This document shows, piece after piece, positions 1-5,239 of a stretch of 5,239 nt of DNA. Numbering within the stretch: the stretch's first letter is position 1; each line of letters starts with the position of its first letter. The position numbers were made by a program, and so were the translations under genes. This DNA is from Acidobacteriota bacterium (GTDB taxonomy: Bacteria > Acidobacteriota > Terriglobia > UBA7540): the NCBI GenBank assembly GCA_021828225.1, contig JAKASH010000291.1, positions 1-5,239 on the forward strand, in the 5' to 3' direction. The notes below the pieces were generated by a model. It did no database searches. It saw only the letters and a list, made by a program, of their open reading frames with translations, and was not told the DNA's origin.

Positions 1-611
1 AGAACTGCGTGGCGGACTCCCCTGTAAGTTCCACAACGGCAGATATTCCCTCCCAGGCTTTTCTCAATCTCTTCCATGGTCGGGTTGGGATTCTGCTCCA
101 GGAATGCGGTGGAGGCCATCACAAAGCCCGGCGTGCAGAAACCGCATTGCTGGGCGTCATGCTTGACAAAGGCGGCCATCACCGGCGAGAGCTTTTCCGC
201 GCTGCCGAGACCCTCGATGGTCGTGATGTCATGCCCTTCAGCTTCAATGGCCAGAACGGTGCAGGCATAAACGGGCTTGCGATCCATCATCACGGTGCAG
301 GCTCCGCAGGTTGCGCGATCACAAACCTTCTTAGAGCCGGTGATGTCCAAATTGTCTCGCAAGGCATCCAAGAGCGTCGCCCGCGGCTCAAGATTCAGCT
401 TATGAATCTTGCCATTCACACGAAGAGTTACGGGAACCGCACCTGGGCCGACAAATCCGTTTTCCGCCGGCGGCGGTGCAGCATTTGCGATGGTACTGCC
501 AACCAGCAGGCCGCCGGATACCGTGACGCCTGCTCCCTTCAGGAAATCCCGGCGTGTCAATGACGACTTCTCTGAGCCAGCTTTTCGTAGCCGGTCCTTT
601 TTCCGTCTCAT
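1..611 (-). CDS. Tat-exported [2Fe-2S] subunit of a xanthine dehydrogenase-family molybdenum hydroxylase (3' end cut by window edge)
   Basis: This is the electron-transfer subunit of a periplasmic molybdenum hydroxylase, of the kind seen in E. coli PaoA (YagT). It passes electrons from a molybdopterin subunit to an FAD subunit or other acceptor. The reading frame is open from ATG at 611 to the left edge (203 codons) with no stop seen. A twin-arginine signal, TRRDFLK, lies at residues 19-25, followed by a hydrophobic stretch to about residue 44. The plant-type ferredoxin cluster has Cys97, Cys102, Cys105 (CDRATCGACTV) and Cys117. The C-terminal helical [2Fe-2S] domain has Cys156 and Cys159 (QCGFCTPG) and Cys191 and Cys193 (ICRCGTY). 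All eight cluster ligands are present, so the protein looks functional. Family members usually end soon after the last motif, so little is probably missing. The start is set by AAGGAG six bases upstream. The family is secure; the substrate (aldehyde, purine, N-heterocycle) cannot be told from this subunit. Confidence 0.93.
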   Translation of the reverse strand, partial: MRRKKDRLRKAGSEKSSLTRRDFLKGAGVTVSGGLLVGSTIANAAPPPAENGFVGPGAVPVTLRVNGKIHKLNLEPRATLLDALRDNLDITGSKKVCDRATCGACTVMMDRKPVYACTVLAIEAEGHDITTIEGLGSAEKLSPVMAAFVKHDAQQCGFCTPGFVMASTAFLEQNPNPTMEEIEKSLGGNICRCGTYRGVRHAV

Positions 612-617
612 AATGGG

Positions 618-623
618 CTCCTT
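618..623 (-). promoter_or_regulatory. Shine-Dalgarno site of the [2Fe-2S] protein gene
   Basis: On the minus strand the sequence reads AAGGAG, then six bases, then ATG at 611. This strong site fixes the start and gives a protein whose twin-arginine motif begins about 20 residues in, as expected for a Tat signal. Confidence 0.8.
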
Positions 624-658
624 ATTGGGGGTTTTATTTCAGCCAGTCCAAATTACCC

Positions 659-690
659 GGGTTCTCAGTTACTTTAGGAAGATGAGACCC
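659..690 (-). other. Possible hairpin in the leader of the [2Fe-2S] protein gene
   Basis: On the minus strand GGGTCTCA and TGAGAACCC are separated by 15 bases. They can pair as two 4-bp blocks with one bulged A. The hairpin sits between the proposed promoter and the ribosome binding site and has no T tract after it, so it is not a terminator. The second arm overlaps the palindrome ACCCGGGT (655-662), which could form a competing fold. A regulatory role is inference; a stem of this size can occur by chance. Confidence 0.3.
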
Positions 691-719
691 TGACCGTCTA
701 ATCACTAGAGGAAATGCCT

Positions 720-728
720 ATTATAACA
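720..728 (-). promoter_or_regulatory. Extended -10 promoter for the [2Fe-2S] protein gene
   Basis: The minus strand reads TGTTATAAT, a perfect TATAAT box (720-725) with the TGn extension just upstream. No good -35 hexamer is found 16-18 bases further up, which is compatible with an extended -10 element. Transcription would begin near 713, giving a leader of about 100 bases before the ATG at 611. Its position between the pump stop codon and the [2Fe-2S] gene implies that this gene is not only read from the pump operon. The match is to the housekeeping sigma factor consensus; use in this organism is inferred. Confidence 0.55.
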
Positions 729-734
729 CTCGAT

Positions 735-753
735 AATTTGTGGACCACGAATT
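735..753. promoter_or_regulatory. 19-bp palindrome over the -35 position, candidate operator
   Basis: The minus strand reads AATTCGTGGTCCACAAATT: two 9-base arms around a single central base, with 8 of 9 pairs matching. The only mismatch is at 739/749. Its centre at 744 is about 31 bases upstream of the likely transcription start, so a bound dimeric protein would cover the -35 region next to the extended -10 box. This placement is typical of a repressor site, and an activator is also possible. I do not recognise the motif as that of a named regulator. Confidence 0.45.
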
Positions 754-786
754 TCTAAAAGGCCGCCGCGGTACTCTTTGACAGCC

Positions 787-3700
787 TTAGTGCCCGCCAG
801 AACCGTCGCCGGTTTCGGCTAAAACCGATTCCGGCGCCGGTACTTCGATTGCTGCTTCAACCGGCTGGCGATGGAAGATTCTGCCAAGCCAGTGCTGGAA
901 CTGATCCAGGTAGGTGTAGTATACCGGAGTAATGTAAAGGGTTATGACCTGTGAAAACAGGAGGCCTCCGACGACGGCCAATCCCAAAGGCCGCCGTGAT
1001 TCCGCACCCGATCCCAGGCCCAGCGCAATGGGCATTATCCCCATAAAGGCGGCGGAAGTTGTCATCATAATCGGACGGAAACGCACGATGGCGCCGTGGT
1101 AGATAGCCTCCGCAGTGGATTTTCCGCCACTTCGCTGGGCATCCAGGGCGAAGTCAATCATCATGATCGCGTTCTTCTTGACGATGCCCAACAACATGAT
1201 GATGCCCACAAACCCGTAAAGGTCGAGTTGAAGGTGGAAGGCCATCAGCGTAATCAGGGCGCCCAAACCCGCCGAGGGCAAACCCGAAAGGATGGTGATG
1301 GGATGGATAAAGCTCTCGTAGAGAATACCTAACACCAGGTAAATCACCAGAATGGTTGCGATCAGCAGAACGCCAAGGCCCACCAGCGACGACTGAAACT
1401 GCTGGGCTGTCCCTTCAAAATTGGCGCTGACGTCGGCGGGCAGCGTTTCGCGTGCCAGGCCATCAACTTCCGAGACGGCATTGCCAAGCGCCACTCCCGG
1501 CTTCAGGTTGAACGAGATGGTAACCGAAGGAAGCTGGCCATAGTGGTTCACGGACAACGGCCCAAGACCTTCCGTCACCTGGGCAACTGTGCTCAGAGGT
1601 ATAAGCTGTCCGTTGGATGAACTGACGTAAAGCATGGACAGATCTCCCGGGTTCATCTGGTACTTGGGTTCCAACTCCGAGATCACCCAATACTCATCGT
1701 TGGGCGCATAGATGGTTGAAATCCGGCCCTCACCGTAGGCTGTGGTCAGAGCATTTTCGATTTGGAAGGCGGTCACGCCCAGCGCCTGGGCCTTATCACG
1801 GTCGATCTTGATATTCACCTGCGGATTGTCAATCTGCAGATCGGTCGTCACGTCCTGGAACCCCGGAAGTTTGCGCATCTTCCCTTCGAGAACCCTCGCG
1901 ACTTGATAAAGCTCGGCGGTGTTGGGACTCTCCAATGTGTACATATACTGGCTCTTGGCCAGATGGGCGCTGAGCTGGATGGGAGGAGGGTTCTGCATGA
2001 AAGCGACAACCCCCGGAATAGTAGCAAGCTTCGGGCGCAATTGCTGAATCACCTGGTCCGTACTGTCAAGCCTGTATTGCGGTCCAAACGGTTTGTGTGG
2101 AATATGGAGAAAGTTCTCAAGCTCGGCAAGGTATTCGGCCGACGCAGACGGATGGTCTTTGAGATGGCAGAAGAAAATCCCGGAATTCCCGCCTCCGGAA
2201 GGTCCGCCGGCCCCCGCCAATGAGAAAACGCTGTCCACGTTGGGATTCTTGCGGACAATCGCAACCACCTCTTGCTGGAGCTTCTTCATTTCGTCGAATG
2301 AAGTGCCCTGGGCCGCTTGCGTAAAGGCAAAAATCGCGCCGCTATCTTCGCTCGGAAGGAACCCTTTCGGAATTTCAAAAAATAGATACCCCGTGGCAAT
2401 CAGGATCAGAATGGATGCGATCAGCACGATCAGGCGGTGGCGGAGAACGCCTCGCAGGCTCCAGTCATAACCCTTCACCATGTAGTTGAAGTAACGCTCC
2501 GAGACCTGATACGCATGGCCGTGCCTCTGGCTTCGAGGATGACGCAGGAAACGGCTGCAAAGCATGGGGGTCAGCGTCAAAGACACCAGGCCCGAAACCA
2601 GCACTGCGGACATGATGGTGACTGAAAATTCGTGCAGCAGCCGCCCCATGATCCCGCCCATGAAAAGCACCGGAATAAACACCGCGGTCAGCGATAAGGT
2701 CATGGAAAGGATGGTGAAGCTGATCTCCTTGGAGCCGTTCAGCGCGGCTTCCATGACCCCTTCGCCCATTTCCATATGCCGCACGATGTTTTCCAGCATG
2801 ACAATGGCGTCATCCACCACAAAGCCCACGGCGAGCACCAGGGCCATGAGGGATAAGTTATCCACCGTATAGCCCGCCAGGTACATCACCGCAAAGGTGC
2901 CGATAATCGACATCGGCAGCGCCAGGCTGGGGATGATCGTGGCAGAAAGGTTGCGGAGAAACAGGAAGATAACCAGGATCACCAGGCACAATGTCAGATA
3001 GAGGGTGAACTTAACGTCGTTGATCGAACTCCGGATGCTGATGGAGCGGTCATATTGAATCTTAAAATGAATGGCGCCTGGAAATTCCGACTTGAAAGTA
3101 GGCAACAGCTTGCGGATGTTGTTGACCACATCGATCGTGTTCGTCCCCGGCTGGCGCTGAATCGCCACGACCATCGCCCGCTGGTCGCCAAACCAGGTTG
3201 CGACCTTGTCGCTTTGGCTGCCGTTGACCACATTGGCCACGGCATCCAGCCGGACGGGAGCGCCGTTCCGATAGGCAATGATAATGCGCCGGTAGGCAGC
3301 CGCGTCATTCAACTGGCCTTCGGCCTGCACCACAAAGGCTTTGTGCGTGCCGTAGAGAGTTCCTGTCGGCAGATTGACGTTGGCATTCTGAATCGCTGCA
3401 GTGGCCTGATCGATTCCGATCTTCCGCGACGCCAGGGCCTTCGGATCGAACTGCACGCGCACGGCATACTTCTGTTCGCCGAATACCTGCACTTGCGCCA
3501 CGCCGCTGATCATCGAGATGCGCTGGGCCATCATTGTGTCCGCGTACTCGCTGGTCGTATATAGGGGCAGCGTGTCAGACCAGACCGCCATGTAGATGAT
3601 TGGCTGATCGGCGGGGTTCACCTTGCGAAACGTTGGCGGCGACGGCATGCCAGGGGGAAGCTCGCCCTCGGCCTGCGTGATCATGGACTGAACGTCCTGG

Positions 3701-4014
3701 GCGGCCGAGTCAATGTTCCGGCTGAGGGCAAATCGCAGGCTGATCTGCGTGCTGCCCTGAGTGTTGGTGGACGACATCGATTCCAGACCGGCGATGGTCG
3801 AGAATTGCCGCTCGAGCGGGGTCGCCACCGAGGATGCCATCGTTTCCGGGCTGGCTCCGGGAAGGCCTGCGGATACGGTGATGGTCGGATAATCGACGCT
3901 CGGCAAATCGCTGACCGGCAGGATCCGGTAAGCCATGATGCCGAACAGCAGAATCCCCAGCATGACCAGAGTTGTCATGACGGGGCGACGGATAAAGATT
4001 TCTGAAAGATTCAT
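787..4014 (-). CDS. mdtC: RND-family multidrug efflux pump, inner-membrane permease (MdtB/MdtC class)
   Basis: Proton-driven inner-membrane pump that takes substrates from the periplasm or membrane and passes them to an outer-membrane channel through an adaptor. The 1075-residue protein is complete and slightly longer than MdtB/MdtC (about 1025-1040). It has transmembrane helix 1 at about 12-29, a first periplasmic porter/docking region at about 30-335, helices 2-6 at about 337-485, helix 7 at about 527-545, a second periplasmic region at about 546-872 and helices 8-12 at about 875-1030. Proton-relay residues are all present: Asp401 and Asp402 (GFVVDDAIVMLENI), Lys947 (GIVKKNAIMMIDFA), and Arg978 and Thr985 (RFRPIMMT). 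LPGASPETMASSVATPLER near residue 51 resembles MdtC, and other parts resemble MdtB equally, so the symbol marks the class only. The ATG overlaps the adaptor stop (ATGA, 4011-4014), with AGGAA eight bases upstream. The last 30 or so residues form a polar, acidic/glycine-rich tail. With one pump gene here, a homotrimer is inferred, unlike E. coli MdtB2C. Substrates are unknown. Confidence 0.95.
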   Translation of the reverse strand: MNLSEIFIRRPVMTTLVMLGILLFGIMAYRILPVSDLPSVDYPTITVSAGLPGASPETMASSVATPLERQFSTIAGLESMSSTNTQGSTQISLRFALSRNIDSAAQDVQSMITQAEGELPPGMPSPPTFRKVNPADQPIIYMAVWSDTLPLYTTSEYADTMMAQRISMISGVAQVQVFGEQKYAVRVQFDPKALASRKIGIDQATAAIQNANVNLPTGTLYGTHKAFVVQAEGQLNDAAAYRRIIIAYRNGAPVRLDAVANVVNGSQSDKVATWFGDQRAMVVAIQRQPGTNTIDVVNNIRKLLPTFKSEFPGAIHFKIQYDRSISIRSSINDVKFTLYLTLCLVILVIFLFLRNLSATIIPSLALPMSIIGTFAVMYLAGYTVDNLSLMALVLAVGFVVDDAIVMLENIVRHMEMGEGVMEAALNGSKEISFTILSMTLSLTAVFIPVLFMGGIMGRLLHEFSVTIMSAVLVSGLVSLTLTPMLCSRFLRHPRSQRHGHAYQVSERYFNYMVKGYDWSLRGVLRHRLIVLIASILILIATGYLFFEIPKGFLPSEDSGAIFAFTQAAQGTSFDEMKKLQQEVVAIVRKNPNVDSVFSLAGAGGPSGGGNSGIFFCHLKDHPSASAEYLAELENFLHIPHKPFGPQYRLDSTDQVIQQLRPKLATIPGVVAFMQNPPPIQLSAHLAKSQYMYTLESPNTAELYQVARVLEGKMRKLPGFQDVTTDLQIDNPQVNIKIDRDKAQALGVTAFQIENALTTAYGEGRISTIYAPNDEYWVISELEPKYQMNPGDLSMLYVSSSNGQLIPLSTVAQVTEGLGPLSVNHYGQLPSVTISFNLKPGVALGNAVSEVDGLARETLPADVSANFEGTAQQFQSSLVGLGVLLIATILVIYLVLGILYESFIHPITILSGLPSAGLGALITLMAFHLQLDLYGFVGIIMLLGIVKKNAIMMIDFALDAQRSGGKSTAEAIYHGAIVRFRPIMMTTSAAFMGIMPIALGLGSGAESRRPLGLAVVGGLLFSQVITLYITPVYYTYLDQFQHWLGRIFHRQPVEAAIEVPAPESVLAETGDGSGGH

Positions 4015-5183
4015 GAGGCGCTTTCCTGCGCAGAGCCAGCCCCGTTCTTGAAGGAGACCTTCGCGCCCGGATAAAGCCGAAGCTGCCCATTCGTCACAAC
4101 CGTTTCGCCTGGATTGACACCCTTGTTGACGACGGTAAAACCGTTAAGAGAAGTCCCGACCTCAACAGGGCGGAACTCGACCGTGTGATCGGGCTTGACA
4201 ACATAAATATATTTCCCGCGCTCACCGGTCTGGATGGCCTCGGAAGGAACAACGGTGGCATTCTGCTGGACGGTGAGATCAAGGATGACGTTGACGAATT
4301 CACCCGGCCACAAGCGCCGGTCGCCGTTCGGGAAAGTTCCTTTCAGCTCGATGGTTCCAGTGTTGCTGTCCACTGTATTGTTGATAAAAGTCAGCGTCCC
4401 CACGGAGGGGTTATTTTCCTGGCCGGTGGCGTACGCAAGAACCCGAAGCCTTCCGCGCAGCTGGTAGGCCTTCACCTGCGCGAGGTACTGCTCGGGGATC
4501 GAGAAGTCAACATAGATGGGTGAAATCTGATTGATCACCACCAGGTTCGTGGTATTGCTCTTGACCAGGTTGCCCGGATAAACCAGCAAGCTGCCGGTCC
4601 GGCCACTGATGGGGGAATAGATGGAACAATAGCTGACCTGGATTTTGGCGTTCTCGACGGCTGCCTGGTCGGCGCGAACGGTCGCTTCCAGAGCGTCAGC
4701 GTTGCTGGTGAACTGCTGGTACTGAATCTGCGAAACAATGCCCGCCTTCTCCAATTGGGTGTATTGCTTAGCTTCCACCCGGGCATAGCTGGCTTGCGCC
4801 TGGTCGCGGGCCAGATTCGCTTCGGCCTGATGAAGCGCAGCCTGGAAGGGCCGTGCGTCAATGGTGAACAGAAGCTCACCCTTCCTGACGTCCTCCCCCT
4901 GAGTAAAATGGGCCTGTTGGATCTCTCCATCCACCAGGGACTGAACCGTGACGGTGGAGTAAGCCTCCACGTTTCCGATGGCCGTCACCTGAACAGGCAC
5001 GTTCCGCAAACTCGACTGCGCAACGACCACCGGTACGGCCATCTGCATCATCGCCGATGGCGCCGGGGTGCTCTCCGCCGTCTTTTCAGAACAACCCGTA
5101 ACAAGCAGGACGGCCATGGACGCGGCCAGAAACAACCCCAAGATTTTTAGTTTGGTTGACACTTTTCCCAATCCTGATCCCAT
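4011..5183 (-). CDS. mdtA: RND efflux periplasmic adaptor (membrane fusion protein), lipoprotein, MdtA/AcrA family
   Basis: Bridges the RND pump to an outer-membrane channel. The 390-residue protein has a basic N-terminus and a hydrophobic stretch to residue 30, then a lipobox V-T-G-C with Cys31 as the lipid-attachment site. Next come the first half of the lipoyl-like domain (about 74-110, with VDGEIQQAHFTQGEDVRKGE), an alpha-helical hairpin rich in Ala, Gln and Glu (about 111-180), the second lipoyl half (about 181-212, YSPISGRTGSLLVYPGN), a beta-barrel (about 213-305) and a membrane-proximal domain (about 310-378). The order and many residues match E. coli MdtA as I recall it, although MdtA itself is not usually described as a lipoprotein. 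It is first in a two-gene operon with the pump, overlapping it by four bases. The start is uncertain: the ATG at 5183 follows an A-rich run with no Shine-Dalgarno site, whereas GTG at 5162 (codon 8) has AGGA nine bases upstream and gives a more typical lipoprotein signal with Cys24. Confidence 0.94.
   Translation of the reverse strand: MGSGLGKVSTKLKILGLFLAASMAVLLVTGCSEKTAESTPAPSAMMQMAVPVVVAQSSLRNVPVQVTAIGNVEAYSTVTVQSLVDGEIQQAHFTQGEDVRKGELLFTIDARPFQAALHQAEANLARDQAQASYARVEAKQYTQLEKAGIVSQIQYQQFTSNADALEATVRADQAAVENAKIQVSYCSIYSPISGRTGSLLVYPGNLVKSNTTNLVVINQISPIYVDFSIPEQYLAQVKAYQLRGRLRVLAYATGQENNPSVGTLTFINNTVDSNTGTIELKGTFPNGDRRLWPGEFVNVILDLTVQQNATVVPSEAIQTGERGKYIYVVKPDHTVEFRPVEVGTSLNGFTVVNKGVNPGETVVTNGQLRLYPGAKVSFKNGAGSAQESAS
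5172..5175 (-). promoter_or_regulatory. Possible Shine-Dalgarno site for an alternative GTG start of the adaptor gene
   Basis: The minus strand reads AGGA, nine bases before GTG at 5162-5160, with a second purine run (GGGAAAA) in between. If used, the adaptor would be 383 residues, beginning with S-T-K-L-K after the initiator and reaching the lipobox at residue 24. No comparable site precedes the ATG at 5183. Confidence 0.4.
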
Positions 5184-5239
5184 TTTTTTTATGACGATTC
5201 AAAACCAGGGAGCGTTACATAAAATTCTAGACATTTCCA
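5184..5239 (-). promoter_or_regulatory. Upstream region of the efflux operon, possible partial promoter
   Basis: These 56 bases lead into the adaptor gene and run to the window edge. A TAGAAT hexamer (5224-5229, minus strand), five of six bases like TATAAT, could be a -10 box; its -35 partner would lie outside the window. A run of adenines (minus strand, 5190-5183) directly abuts the ATG. AT-rich sequence makes chance matches common, so this is a weak call. Confidence 0.22.

Noticed and set aside
9..563. 184-codon plus-strand open frame across the [2Fe-2S] gene.
   Set aside because: It lies antisense to a gene with all eight cluster cysteines and a Tat motif, and its translation shows no recognisable domain. 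It is a shadow frame.
757..788. Possible intrinsic terminator after the pump gene: AAGGC pairing with GCCTT followed by T residues (minus strand).
   Set aside because: The stem is only five pairs around a loop of about 20 bases, the T tract is four bases long and partly lies in the stem, and the internal CCGCGG palindrome would compete. Not enough to call.
2040..2300. Possible frameshift or break in the pump near the glycine-rich region.
   Set aside because: The frame is continuous from 4014 to 787, and family motifs appear in order on both sides, so the gene is intact.
3055..3564. 169-codon plus-strand open frame, and others at 1762-2223 and 2093-2470.
   Set aside because: All lie antisense inside the pump gene. 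Their translations are His/Arg-rich without family motifs, as expected for complementary-strand shadows of a GC-rich gene.
3710..4090. Minus-strand 126-codon frame spanning the adaptor/pump junction.
   Set aside because: It is an out-of-frame reading of the pump start and adaptor end, both of which are clear in their own frames.
1..5239. CRISPR array, tRNA or rRNA gene, insertion sequence ends, or integrase-type attachment sites.
   Set aside because: No regularly spaced repeats, terminal inverted repeats, transposase motifs or cloverleaf-like segments were seen; nearly all bases are in the three genes.

Overview
The window holds three genes, all read on the minus strand, so transcription runs from high to low coordinates. 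No organism is named by the sequence. Three things fit a soil or sediment Gram-negative bacterium: GC content that looks to be in the mid-50s percent, a lipoprotein-type RND adaptor paired with a single MdtB/MdtC-type pump, and a Tat-exported [2Fe-2S] subunit of a molybdenum hydroxylase. Acidobacteriota is my best guess, from the style of the proteins only. A Gram-negative envelope is firm, because an RND pump needs two membranes.

Layout in transcription order: (1) 5239-5184 is a short upstream stretch with a possible but incomplete promoter. (2) 5183-4011 encodes a periplasmic adaptor (membrane fusion protein) of the MdtA/AcrA family, with a lipoprotein signal. (3) 4014-787 encodes a complete 1075-residue RND inner-membrane pump of the MdtB/MdtC class. 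It overlaps the adaptor gene by four bases (ATGA), so the two form a tightly coupled operon. (4) 786-612 is a 175-base intergenic region with an extended -10 promoter, a 19-bp near-perfect palindrome over the -35 position, a leader hairpin and a good ribosome binding site. (5) 611 to the left edge encodes a Tat-exported [2Fe-2S] protein of the xanthine dehydrogenase/aldehyde oxidoreductase small-subunit family. It is cut by the window edge and shows 203 codons.

The adaptor and pump would work together as a proton-driven tripartite exporter. The third part, an outer-membrane channel of the TolC type, is not in the window and must be encoded elsewhere. The [2Fe-2S] protein is probably the first gene of a separate operon for a periplasmic molybdenum hydroxylase, whose FAD and molybdopterin subunits would lie beyond the left edge. 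It has its own promoter and candidate operator, so a functional link to the pump is not implied.

I did not find a new biological system. The most useful leads are the palindrome/promoter module at 720-753, the uncertain adaptor start codon, and the glycine-rich switch-loop region of the pump.
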